From positions 62,001-126,000 of the forward strand of contig DF239134.1 in NCBI GenBank assembly GCA_000507305.1: DNA of 64,000 nucleotides, given 5' to 3'. Below, one piece after another: positions 19,139 to 27,876 of the stretch; position 1 is the first letter of the stretch, and every line of letters begins with the position of its first letter. The notes beneath the pieces were generated by a model. The model saw nothing but the letters and a program-made list of their open reading frames with translations, ran no database searches and was not told where the DNA came from. The position numbers and the translations under genes were made by a program. Origin of the DNA: Breviolum minutum Mf 1.05b.01 (lineage: Eukaryota > Sar > Dinophyceae > Suessiales > Symbiodiniaceae).

Positions 19139-19360
19139 AAAAAAAGGAGTGAGTGAACTTCAGGCCTACAAGAACTGTTGAAAATACACTACAACATGCG
19201 CAAGGACCCTGGACCCTGCATCTCGTGGCTGTGTCCAAATTGTAGCCCCGGGGGAGGCTGGGGCAGGATGACCCGTTGCAGCCCGATGATTTGTGGGAAC
19301 TTTTAGGGAGCATGGTCGACTTTGAGGTCAGTGAGGTCAGTGAGGTCAAATAATCTGTTT

Positions 19361-19472
19361 ATTGTAGCTGGGTGGTGGTTTCAAAGATTTTTTATTTTCA
19401 CCTTTACTTGGGGAGATGATCCAATTTGACTAATATTTTTCAGAGGGGTTGAAACCACCAACTAGATTGTAG
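19361..19472. repeat. palB hairpin repeat with 7-bp target duplication
   Basis: ATTGTAG is at 19361-19367 and 19466-19472. Between them lies CTGGGTGGTGGTTTCAAAG up to GGTTGAAACCACCAACTAG. Confidence 0.8.
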
Positions 19473-19671
19473 ATATTTTAGATTGATTTTTTGTAGGGGG
19501 CCCCTCCTTCAAGGTTCACTTTAAACTGCAAGCAGGAGAGGGATAAATCTTTCTGGGGTGTCAAATGGAAAAGCCGGCTGCCCTTCGGGGAGTTTCCCTA
19601 ACTTACCAGCATCTACATACTACATTACATATAGGGTCATAAAGGGCATATGGGGGAATTGAACAAAACTG

Positions 19672-19752
19672 CTACTTGGAGGATCATCCCATGACTTAGA
19701 AGTGGTACCATGGCTCGTAAGTCCCCTAACTGGAGTGAATTATTGCCCTTTC
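19672..19752. repeat. palF left half
   Basis: TACTTGGAGGATCATCCCAT, ACCATGGCTCGTAAGTCCCC. The right half is absent. Confidence 0.5.
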
Positions 19753-19849
19753 TTTGTGAAGGTGTGAAATTTTTCAGTCCTTCAGGCACCAAATACACCA
19801 AAAATCCTCCTGGGAACTCATGTTTTATTCACGTTCACTGGAGGTTCCG

Positions 19850-19967
19850 ACCCTAAGAATGCAGCTATGTCCTAAGAAACGGATTACCCCCACGTTCCTA
19901 CTCTTTTCGGATGGGACGGGAACCCCAAAAATCCCTATTCCAGTAAGAGTGGTCTGGATTCTTAGGG
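19850..19967. repeat. palE hairpin repeat
   Basis: ACCCTAAGAATGCAGCTATG and GTCTGGATTCTTAGGG. Interior CTATGTCCTAAGAAACGGAT and TTTTCGGATGGGA. Confidence 0.7.
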
Positions 19968-20167
19968 CGGGTACATCCAAATTTTTACAAAGACCTTTGA
20001 CACATTGCTTCTTGCTATGTCAGCTATGTTTTATGGGTGCATGTATCTTCTCTGAGGCCCCTCCCAAAAAGAGTCACATTTTTCTGGGTATGCCATGTGT
20101 TTCTACTCATTGGCGGGGACAAAATACACCTGCAAATTTTAACATACCAAAAATGATGGTTTGGAAG

Positions 20168-20202
20168 AGACATATATATATATATATATATATACATATA
20201 TA
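20168..20202. repeat. TA microsatellite
   Basis: About 30 bp of alternating TA just left of palL. Confidence 0.85.
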
Positions 20203-20306
20203 CCATGGACCCCCAAAACCTACATTTTTAGAGGTGTTTATGGTAAAAAAAAATTAGGTGGCCAAAACCTTTGTTTTTCATGGTTTTGGGAGCTCATGGT
20301 ATATAT
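20200..20306. repeat. palL hairpin repeat
   Basis: TATACCATGGACCCCCAAAA and GGTTTTGGGAGCTCATGGTA. Interior TGTTTATGGTAAAA and TTAGGTGGCCAAAACC. Confidence 0.6.
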
Positions 20307-20594
20307 CCTTTGAAAATCCATGTATTGTACATTGGATCTACTCCCCACCCCAGATACCAAATAGCATTTATAGGATGAGGAATCCCTGTAAACATTTGAT
20401 TACCTCTGTTAGTGGGTGGGGGGTTATAGATCCAATAGATACATAATATTATTTACATCTTCTCTTTGGGATGACGTTCCTATGGATAACATGTAGTAAA
20501 TGGGTAGATCCAAGGTGTACCCCGGATGCCAAAGTCGCCAAATGAGGACCAAAATTCTTGCCTAATTCGGATCCGTTTGTGCCTGGGGATGGAA

Positions 20595-20645
20595 TGTTTC
20601 GACCATCAATCCTATCTCGATCGGGAAGGGTCTCGATGAGCCATT
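20595..20645. repeat. palE fragment
   Basis: GACCATCAATCCTATCTCGA and TCGGGAAGGGTCTCGATGAG match one half of palE. Confidence 0.45.
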
Positions 20646-20924
20646 GAATCCACCAAGAAACTGAAATAACTCTTTGAAATGGCCGAAAATACCGGGGTAA
20701 GTGGAGTTATTCCACCGCTATAAGTGGAGTTATTTCACCCCATTTTTAATAATGATGACGGGGCCCACCTTGTTGTGGTATAGTATGGTATAGTTGATAC
20801 ATTACTCCAATCGCTTTCATAAATCAACTTGTCTTATCCCTTACCATCCTAAAGTGACAATCTCATAGACTCATAGGCCATGAATGGGAAGAGGTCCGGG
20901 AACAGCCTCAGGAATTGGGGACGG
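20646..20924. other. No gene recognised
   Basis: The stretch contains GTGGAGTTATTCCACC and GTGGAGTTATTTCACC, suggesting another small inverted/direct repeat near 20700-20745. Confidence 0.35.
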
Positions 20925-20982
20925 TTCAACGATCACCATGGTTATTAACCACTTACTAAATGGGATGATCCTCCAAGTAGGA
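20925..20982. repeat. palF right half
   Basis: GATCACCATGGTTATTAACC, ACTTACTAAATGGG and ATGATCCTCCAAGTAGG. Confidence 0.55.
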
Positions 20983-21148
20983 TGGGATTGGTATATTTAC
21001 TGCCCTCATGCTCACTGCTCCCTTCTGCAAAGTGGTTTTGGAGTGGGTTAAACAGGTACCTAAACACCGAACCTCACAAGGTATTTGGAGCAAAAACGGG
21101 CTGATAATATGCATCTAATGACCATTTGGAAGGCTCCCACAACCCCAG

Positions 21149-21282
21149 TTAATTGGATGTCCCAGGAAGATAGTAAATGGTTAGCAAGTGGGTTATAACC
21201 CCAATATATCCCATTTATAAGTAGGTGAAATAACCCATTGGTCCTAACCATTGATCCTATCCTCCAACGGGACATCCAATTA
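21149..21282. repeat. palG hairpin repeat
   Basis: TAATTGGATGTCCCAGGAAG and CAACGGGACATCCAATTA. Both arms share the AATTGGATGTCC / GGACATCCAATT variant, against CTTGGATGTCC in other copies. Confidence 0.75.
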
Positions 21283-21330
21283 GAGGACTTTCGTTCACCA
21301 TGCTTGCCATTGAATTTCCCTACACGGCAG

Positions 21331-21414
21331 GGACGACCTGCCGCACCCTTGCAAGTTCAACTGGCCGGAGCGCAGCCAGGGGCGCCCGGGGAAGTGTCCT
21401 GAAATTTCCCATGG
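21331..21414 (+). CDS. Candidate exon with partial CCCH-like motif
   Basis: Following an AG at 21329-21330, the frame reads DDLPHPCKFNWPERSQGRPG then KCPEISH. The C-x-n-C spacing recalls the first half of CCCH zinc fingers common in dinoflagellate proteins, but the second Cys/His pair is not here. CCATGG then GTTTTG is a possible donor. Confidence 0.25.
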
Positions 21415-22267
21415 GTTTTGTTTGCTGTAAAAACAAAGACGTCTAAACGAAAACTGGTGGTTTTTTCTGTCATGAAATCCATCATAGAATTGGAATTATA
21501 ATCTGGACTTAACTGAATCTAATAGTGGATTTCAATTGCAAGCAATTGAACGAACAGCAATTATTTTTTTTCGAATCACTGTGCACCCCCCGCGGAACAG
21601 CCAATTCTTGCCAAGATTGAAAAGGCCCTGAAGCATAGTAAGACCAATTGTAAGCTGAACAAAAATTAATACGTCTCCTGTTGTCCAGGACTGCATCCTT
21701 AGAGGGGAAACTTGTTGTCGGGATATGACTCAAAGTGAGCAAATCAATCTAAAATCTAAGCGTGTCCTGGGATTCCAACCACCATTAAAACAATGGGTGT
21801 TAATATAACCACCATTGCTTACCTAAGGGTTTTAATCATCGAAATTGGGTCAACCATTTTTTAATGGTGGTGGAAGCCCAGGGCGTGTTGATATAATACC
21901 AGTGAAATTCCCAGAGGGATCTGAGCAGCTATCGAGAAATAGATCGACCTATATGCAGCAAAACAATGCCAAGCTGTGTCGTTGAAGCAGGCCCAACTTT
22001 GCCAGACAAAAGACGCCATAGTGACGCAATATATGGCGGTCAATGGTAGTAAAGATCTCTTTCATGTAATTTGTTCCCTGAAAAAAGATCCATAAAATGA
22101 AGGAATCCATGTGGATTCCCAAATGCGCATCCTAGGGATCTTCCTTGGGTGTTTCTTCCTAGACATCCAGTCATACCAGTCATACCTTCACCTTGAACGT
22201 GAACCCCGTCGCCTTGGGGGCCCGTCCAATCCCAGGCAGGATGAATCCTGTGGTGTATTTACCTATC
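21415..22267. other. No gene recognised
   Basis: The stretch contains ACCACCATTAAAACAATGGG and ATTTTTTAATGGTGGTGG (21778-21872), a loose inverted repeat of an unnamed family. No exon was supported. Confidence 0.4.
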
Positions 22268-22368
22268 TAGGTGGTGGCAACTCAAATATGTTTTATTTTC
22301 ACCCCGAAAATTGGGGAAGATTCCCATTTTGACTAATATTTTTCAACTTTGTTGAAACCACCAACCAG
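22268..22368. repeat. palB hairpin repeat
   Basis: TAGGTGGTGGCAACTCAAAT and GTTGAAACCACCAACCAG. It belongs to the GGCAACTC sub-type. Confidence 0.75.
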
Positions 22369-22620
22369 CTATAGATGGAAGCTCCCTGACCCTATTTAGG
22401 TGGCGAAAATGCTACCAGTAGTGATCGTAACTATATAGTTAGTAAGTTGGGTTTGATTTCACCCTATTTAGGGGACTTATCAAGGAACTTAAAAGGGTTT
22501 AGTTTCATTGTAGTTATAACTTATATTTAACCCAACTTATAACTAGCAGCTAACTATCTCAAAATCATCGGGTAGTTGAGTGTTTGGGAATGGTATTGGG
22601 TATTTCTAAAAGCCATAGAA

Positions 22621-22725
22621 CTGGGTAATGGTTTCAAAAACTGTTTTAATTTTCACCCCCAACTTGGGGACATGGCTGCCAATTTGACATTTGTATATTT
22701 TGCAAATGGGTTGAAACCACCAACT
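22621..22725. repeat. palB hairpin repeat
   Basis: CTGGGTAATGGTTTCAAAAA and GGTTGAAACCACCAACTA. It abuts palH directly. Confidence 0.7.
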
Positions 22726-22818
22726 ACCAGGTGATTCAAAGTGACCTTTTTGGGATGGTTAAGATGGTTAAGTGACCTCCAACTAGGGGATGAAAAGGGC
22801 ACTTTGAATCACCTGGTA
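22726..22818. repeat. palH hairpin repeat, perfect arms
   Basis: CCAGGTGATTCAAAGTGACC is on the left and CACTTTGAATCACCTGG on the right. A doubled AAGATGGTTAAG lies in the middle. Confidence 0.8.
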
Positions 22819-22854
22819 GATAAACTTTTGTTAGTTTTTCAGGTGTTTTTGTTA

Positions 22855-22936
22855 CCTTTCTACCATGGGATTCATCACCATGAAACACCACCATTTGGGA
22901 GAATATTCCAAGCATCGTGGCCAAGCAAATCCAAGA
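22855..22936. repeat. palI hairpin repeat, left outer arm missing
   Basis: CCATGGGATTCATCACCATG, CACCATTTGGGAGAATATTC and GGCCAAGCAAATCCAAG. Confidence 0.6.
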
Positions 22937-23040
22937 AAAACATCTTGAGGCCTGCGAAAGCTGCAGGCGATGTGCCTGACTGGCTTCAGGATCTTTTCGT
23001 TTGGGGAACCCGGAGCGTTGAAAAACAACGGACGTTGTGA
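22937..23040 (+). CDS. Candidate exon, unrecognised
   Basis: Immediately right of palI the frame reads KNILRPAKAAGDVPDWLQDL and FVWGTRSVEKQRTL before TGA. The PDWLQDLF motif is protein-like and GC content rises locally. It is probably a terminal exon or exon piece. No family call is possible. Confidence 0.3.
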
Positions 23041-23090
23041 CTCAACACCTGGGGGCGGTCTGGTTGTGTTGGAGGTGACACTCCCGACTA

Positions 23091-23188
23091 TAGGTGGTGG
23101 TTTCAAATATGTTGTATTTTCACCCCTATTTGGGAGAAGATTCCCAAATTGACTAATATTTTTCAAAGGGGTTGAAACCACCAACCAG
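23091..23188. repeat. palB hairpin repeat, near-consensus
   Basis: TAGGTGGTGGTTTCAAATA and GGTTGAAACCACCAACCAG. Interior CACCCCTATTTGGGAGAAGA. Confidence 0.8.
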
Positions 23189-23384
23189 TGAATCATGAAC
23201 ACAAGCCAAATCCAGGTCCGTAAGCATGCTATATGTGGATGATACAGGAAAACCCGTAATATTTCTTACAACCCTTGGCTGCTGCTAATGACCCATCTCA
23301 GCATCATTGATGATATGGGGTGAATACGAAAAATTGAGGTGGCAGTTTCCACGCAGTTTTTGTGAACAAAAATGATACAACGTT

Positions 23385-23505
23385 ACAATCCCCAAACTTT
23401 CAAGGCCACCTTATTTTTGGAGGTATCTGGACTTCAAAAACAGACCAATCAAACACCAAACCTCAGGAGGGAGCCAACTGGAAGACTAGGACATGTTGTT
23501 CACTC
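23385..23505. repeat. palN repeat, copy 2
   Basis: CACCTTATTTTTGGAGGTAT, CAATCAAACACCAAACCTCA and ACTGGAAGACTAGG also appear at 52513. Confidence 0.55.
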
Positions 23506-23644
23506 CCCTTGGGAAAAAGCGACCTTAAAGTTGAAATTGTGAACTTCTACTGCCTCGAAAATTCTGCCTCAGTTCCTGCCCTTAGAATATTTGCTGCTTG
23601 GATGTCAATTGTTTCTTCTTTTAAGAAATAGCGACCCCAACTTG

Positions 23645-23783
23645 GTCCCCGGAAGTTAGGATCAACATTTAGGATCAGTGACGTTATTTCACCCCAATAT
23701 ACCCATTTATATGTACATAGGTGAAATAACCCATTGATCCGTTCACCATACTATTGATCCTCACTTCCGAAACGGGGACATCC
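23645..23783. repeat. palG hairpin repeat
   Basis: GTCCCCGGAAGTTAGGATCA and TGATCCTCACTTCCGAAACG then GGGACATCC. ACCCCAATATACCC lies in the loop. Confidence 0.65.
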
Positions 23784-23888
23784 AAAACATAATCACCTGT
23801 GGAATTTTTAGGTGGACTAACATACCTATGAATGGAAAATATTAGGGGTACAACCCCATTACTGACCTTTTTTTGTTAGCAAGCCGTG

Positions 23889-23945
23889 CTTGGATGTCCG
23901 AAGTTAGGATCAAAGGTGAAGGGATCAATGGGTTACAAATCAAAC
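23889..23945. repeat. palG left half
   Basis: GCTTGGATGTCCGAAGTTAG and GATCAATGGGTTA. Confidence 0.5.
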
Positions 23946-23977
23946 ATATCGAATTTATTATATGAGTAGGTTCCCTA

Positions 23978-24018
23978 TAGGGATCCAATCACCTTCTGAG
24001 AATGATAATGGAGCCTAA
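23978..24018. repeat. palK left half
   Basis: GGATCCAATCACCTTCTGAG then AATGATAATGGAGCCTAAAT. Confidence 0.55.
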
Positions 24019-24228
24019 ATGCTACTACCAAAGTCGCAATCATACCTAGTTCAACAGACAGTTGTTCTTCTAATCATGGGTCAACATTGCATATATAATT
24101 ACAGTACTCCAGGGTCAGGTAAGGGTCAATGTACATGGTTGAACCTATTCCAGCTGTCTCTATGTATATATATATACATACTGTATATATTTCCCTTTTC
24201 ATATTTTTTGTTTGTTTATATGGTGATT

Positions 24229-24311
24229 TATTACGGATTCTCCCATGGGATTCATCACCATGAAAGATTTACCATTTGGGAGTTTTTTTGTTTTTACGTC
24301 AAATCCAAGCA
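24229..24311. repeat. palI hairpin repeat, partial
   Basis: CCATGGGATTCATCACCATG, ACCATTTGGGAG and GTCAAATCCAAGC. Confidence 0.55.
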
Positions 24312-24480
24312 TCAAAGAAACAAATCCCAGAACGTCGGCTAAGCCACAAACATTAACCACCAGCTAGGCATCGGATTTCTCCCAATTTGTGCATCCATAG
24401 TAGGTCTTTGATGTCTCCTAAAGGGCGCCTATAATCATATTTGAAGTAACAACCCAAGGATCAGTTCAATCGATGTTTCT

Positions 24481-24555
24481 GGTTTCCTCAAAAGGTGGTA
24501 GGTGCACCCAATTGGCAGTATATACCACTTATACACCACTTATATATATATATAT
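24481..24555. repeat. palR left arm plus TA run, interrupted by the DIRS element
   Basis: GGTTTCCTCAAAAGGTGGTA then GGTGCACCCAATTGGCAGTA matches the complement of 30743-30798. The TA run would be the hairpin loop. The 6.2-kb retroelement starts at its right edge. Confidence 0.65.
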
Positions 24556-24614
24556 GTTTCTTCCGAGACGGGGATCCATGCATGAGGATGTGTGTGGTTG
24601 GTAGTTTTCGGCTT
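24556..24614 (+). repeat. DIRS split direct repeat A1
   Basis: This 59-bp segment starts GTTTCTTCCGAGACGGGGAT and ends GGTAGTTTTCGGCTT. It is identical to A2 at 30216-30274. Confidence 0.9.
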
Positions 24615-24832
24615 ACAGCTGAAGCCCAGAGCAGGTCCCTCTTGGGATAGCTCTGGGTTTGGTTGTGAAAGTTAGAAAGAGAAAGTTTAGGTGAAGGCCG
24701 GTTGTTGCATCTTCCCCTGTGGGAGGAGCAACAGCTTGGCCTCACCTGCCTTTGGAAGGGTTCAGTCTGAGCCATCCGAGGTGCTCAACCTACTAAGGTT
24801 GGGTGGGACTCGTGGCCTGCAAAACGGGGCCA

Positions 24833-26182
24833 ATGGAGAGGCTCAAGACTGAGTTCCTTTCAAAGGGTGGATCTGAAGAAGAATGGCGAGATGTGATCAG
24901 TGAGGGACTGACACCGGAAGACATGGAGGAGTATGAGGTTGGTTTTAGCAAGGGAGGCCCAATGGAGCACGCAAAGAAGGTCCTGACTTTGGGACGAGTG
25001 GTGGAGTACTCCTGCTATGATCACCAGTGGAGGCCGCAGGAAAAGGCGCTGATAGAGATTCAGGGTTTTGACGATGAGGCCCATCACACTCTGCGAGCTC
25101 GCCATCTGAAAGCGTCGGATGACTACTATGAATGGTATGCCCAGACCAATTTGAGCGAAGACAGGGCAGTGTACCATCTCTGTGACGTTGAGGCGAAGAA
25201 GTGCCCCTTCAAGCTGAGGAGCAGAGATAGGAGAGAGGTGGTGCATCTTGCTGAGTGGAAGGCAGTTAGCCCGGGCATGATGCTAACGGCCCACTATTCC
25301 AAGGAGATTGCCTATACAAGAGTTGAAGACGCAGTGAGAAGATATGTACCTCATCCCGGGGCCCCTCCGAGGGCTGGCGTTGGGGTATTGGCACCTGAGG
25401 ATCCAGGACGTGGTGGAACGGGATTGGACGAAGTTCTTCATGGGATGGGTCCGACAGGGCCAGAACCTCCAAAGGAACGAGAACCTCCTGGTGGGGTGGA
25501 AGTTCCGCGGGGGAGTGTGGGGGCCGTGCTCAAAAGAAAGGCTGATGAGCATCAAGCTGCAACGGCACTGAAGAAGAAGCCCCGGAAAAAGAAAAAGAAG
25601 ACCGATGAGAAGTTAGCAAAGAAGAAGAGAAAAGGGGCCGATGAGAGTGACTCAGAGTCTTCACATGAAGCCAGCAGTACCTCCAGTGATGAGGATTTTC
25701 GCCAGCCCCCTACCCGGGGAGTGGAAGAACTTTGGCGGCTATCCAGGAAACACCCGGGCAGGCTCCTCAAGAGAGGGATGAAGGAGCTGGGGCGGTACTT
25801 GGCCGATCGGGCCGGAGACGGAGAAGGAGGACGCTGGGAAGAACGTCGAGTCATGGCGTACATCAACCAAGTGATGCTGAGCCAAGGGGGATCCCAAGGA
25901 ATCGGCCTGAGGAATCAACGGGAGGCCGTAACCTTAGGCACTTGCCTGGATCTCCTGTTGATGGGCGATCTGGCGTCCCTCAAGGACACTCTAATGCAAA
26001 GACTGAAGGCATTAGAGTCAGCAGTCCAAGACCAAGGATGGCAAAGCGCGAGACATTTGGAGATCATTCCCCCACAGAGTGCTTCCCTTTGCACAGTGGG
26101 GGAGCGGGATCAAGCGGCAAAGCAAGAGCTCCGAATGATGAAACTCCGAGGGGCCATGACGAAGGCGAAGGGGAGCAAATAG
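24833..26182 (+). CDS. DIRS element gag-like ORF1
   Basis: A 449-residue frame from the first ATG (24833; the frame is open ten codons upstream from GTG) to TAG at 26180. The N-terminal ~190 residues are mixed alpha/beta-like with no clear domain. A linker rich in Pro and Gly follows. Around residues 230-270 there is a strongly basic run (KKKPRKKKKK, LAKKKRKG), a likely nuclear-localisation or nucleic-acid-binding segment, then an acidic Ser stretch (DESDSESSHEASSTSSDED). The C-terminal third (ELWRLSRKHPGRLLKRGMKE; REAVTLGTCLDLLLMGDLAS) looks like a conserved helical core. In YR retrotransposons the first ORF makes the gag-like protein, which binds element RNA. No CCHC knuckle is visible. The TAG stop is in the same frame as the next segment. 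Confidence 0.7.
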   Translation: MERLKTEFLSKGGSEEEWRDVISEGLTPEDMEEYEVGFSKGGPMEHAKKVLTLGRVVEYSCYDHQWRPQEKALIEIQGFDDEAHHTLRARHLKASDDYYEWYAQTNLSEDRAVYHLCDVEAKKCPFKLRSRDRREVVHLAEWKAVSPGMMLTAHYSKEIAYTRVEDAVRRYVPHPGAPPRAGVGVLAPEDPGRGGTGLDEVLHGMGPTGPEPPKEREPPGGVEVPRGSVGAVLKRKADEHQAATALKKKPRKKKKKTDEKLAKKKRKGADESDSESSHEASSTSSDEDFRQPPTRGVEELWRLSRKHPGRLLKRGMKELGRYLADRAGDGEGGRWEERRVMAYINQVMLSQGGSQGIGLRNQREAVTLGTCLDLLLMGDLASLKDTLMQRLKALESAVQDQGWQSARHLEIIPPQSASLCTVGERDQAAKQELRMMKLRGAMTKAKGSK

Positions 26183-26896
26183 GAAATAGGCGGCGGAGGG
26201 CGGAGATCCTCCGTGACGCCATCTCGGAGCAGCCCCAGTCAGACGAGATCGGATCGAGTGAAATTCGACGAGAAGGTCAGCCTGATTCCAAGATCGCCCC
26301 CGAAAGAAGAGAAGACAAGCGAGGAAGAGAAGCCAGCAGAACAAGAGACAAAGGAGAAGATTTCGTCAGAAAGAAAGCAGGAAGACCGGTCCCATCCAGG
26401 AGAAAGGAAAAGGGAAAGGAGATCAGGTGAAGAAGAGCGAGAAGGACCGCAGCCCTACGCCTCATCCTGCTGCCAGGAAAGTGATGGTTCAACAGTGATA
26501 GATGAGGATGAGGTGGACAAGACCCTTGGTGCTTTTAGAAGTTGGATGAAAGATCATCTGCCAGATGGCCTGGGGGTATCTCAACTGGGGGCACACTTGG
26601 TGCTGCAGTTGAGAAGGTCCCCAACAGCCATCAGTCGGTTTTTGACGCGGATGCTTGCCGAGCCCAGCTCTGTGGGAGGGGAAGGTGAGAGACAGAGATC
26701 AATCTTGCCTTTGCCAGTCCTCCCTGATTCACGAGAAGCCGTTCGAAAGTTAGTGGCACATGAGGAGTATCAGAAATTAGCAGGAGGCACCAAGGCCAAG
26801 AGAGATATGGGAGGATCAAAGGTCCACCGTGAGATGAGAAAGGTTGGGTTGCTGGTGTGGCACTTCCTGGTTACCCTGGCCCTTAACTTCCTCTAA
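26183..26896 (+). CDS. DIRS element ORF2, N-terminal part
   Basis: The frame continues from ORF1 after the single TAG. No ATG occurs until 26546, so this part is either read through, translated from a non-ATG start, or was once fused to ORF1. It begins with a highly charged Lys/Glu/Arg-rich linker (KEEKTSEEEKPAEQE; GERKRERRSGEEEREG). A folded region follows (FRSWMKDHLPDGLGVSQLG; HEEYQKLAGGT; VGLLVWHFLVTLALNF). It ends at TAA (26894-26896). The downstream RT frame is offset by one, so a frameshift near 26885-26896 separates the two. Position and style indicate the region preceding the RT domain. No independent activity is inferred. Confidence 0.6.
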   Translation, partial: EIGGGGRRSSVTPSRSSPSQTRSDRVKFDEKVSLIPRSPPKEEKTSEEEKPAEQETKEKISSERKQEDRSHPGERKRERRSGEEEREGPQPYASSCCQESDGSTVIDEDEVDKTLGAFRSWMKDHLPDGLGVSQLGAHLVLQLRRSPTAISRFLTRMLAEPSSVGGEGERQRSILPLPVLPDSREAVRKLVAHEEYQKLAGGTKAKRDMGGSKVHREMRKVGLLVWHFLVTLALNFL

Positions 26897-27876
26897 GTGG
26901 GTGCCGGGGTAGAGGGAAGGTTTGCACTAGATCCCCAACTAAGGCTCAGAAGCAGTGCCAAGATTGGTTGTGGAGTGCTGTGAAGACGTTTGTGGATGAT
27001 GTTAGTGAGACGAAGGAGAAGTTCATCAAGGCTCCACCTGCTTCCGAGTGGAGGTCAAAACTAGAAGGGGTCAAGTTGTCATATGAAGGTGAGATTGTGG
27101 AGAAGGCCCAAGAATTGACCTTGGAGCAAATCCTTCCTGGATTGCCGCCCCCAGGATATGGGGGCAGAGTGAAGCTGGAGGACCTCTGCGATGGGGAGAC
27201 TAAAGAGCTCTTGGTCAACCCACTCAAGGCATTGCTGTCCGGACCAGATCTACCCGAGGTGCTACCCAATCGACGGGTGATGGCCTCGGCAAAGGAGTGG
27301 GAACTCATTGGAGGAGAGCTCTATCGCCGGGGCCTGGTGAGGCCTGTGGAGAAGCCCGCAAAGTTGGACGGAAAACTGGTGTTAAATGGAGCCTTCGGGG
27401 TTCCAAAACCTGGGAAGATGACAGAATCCGGACATCAGGTCCTTCGCCTTATCATGGATTTTAGATGCTGCAACGCTGTGTGTCGAGTGATTGAAGGCGA
27501 TGTGAGAACTTTGGCAGGAGCACCAGCGCTCCAACATCTGGTGCTTCCAGAAGGCACCGTTTTGAAGATCTCTGCCGAAGACCTGGTCAGCGCCTTCTAC
27601 CTGTTTGCCTTACCAGAAGGATGGTCCAAGATGATGTGCTTCGAGAGAGCGATTCCCTGGAAGGCGTTGGGAGAGGACAGAGAAGGAACCACCTACATTG
27701 GGGCAGCGGTATTACCCATGGGCTGGAACTCAGCTGTGGGTGTGCTGCAGCATGCCCATAGAAACTTGGCATTGCGGCCAGTGGAGAGAGGTGGGGCTGG
27801 CCTTTTCGGAAATATGGAGATAAGGAAGGATGCAGTCTTCCGTGGCAGAGGAGCTGCAGCCGGGAAAGCGAAGTGA
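26897..27876 (+). pseudogene. DIRS element reverse transcriptase, damaged
   Basis: The frame opens with GCRGRGKVCTRSPTKAQKQC and continues into an RT fingers/palm region: GLVRPVEKPAKLDGKLVLNG, FGVPKPGK, LRLIMDFRCCNAVCR, and motif A LKISAEDLVSAFYLFALPEG with one catalytic Asp candidate. MGWNSAVGVLQHAHR matches the region just before the YxDD box in this class. The following residues (RGGAGLFGNMEIRKDAVF) do not lead to a YxDD motif. The frame stops at 27874-27876, and another frame takes over near 27850. The two catalytic Asp of motif C therefore appear lost by a small deletion plus frameshift. In intact elements this enzyme copies the element RNA. Confidence 0.75.

Noticed and set aside
25732-26430. 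232-codon frame overlapping the end of gag and the start of ORF2
   Set aside because: It is shifted by one from the frame that carries the conserved gag C-terminus and ORF2 N-terminus, and its Arg/Gly/Pro-rich make-up is typical of a shadow frame over GC-rich coding DNA.
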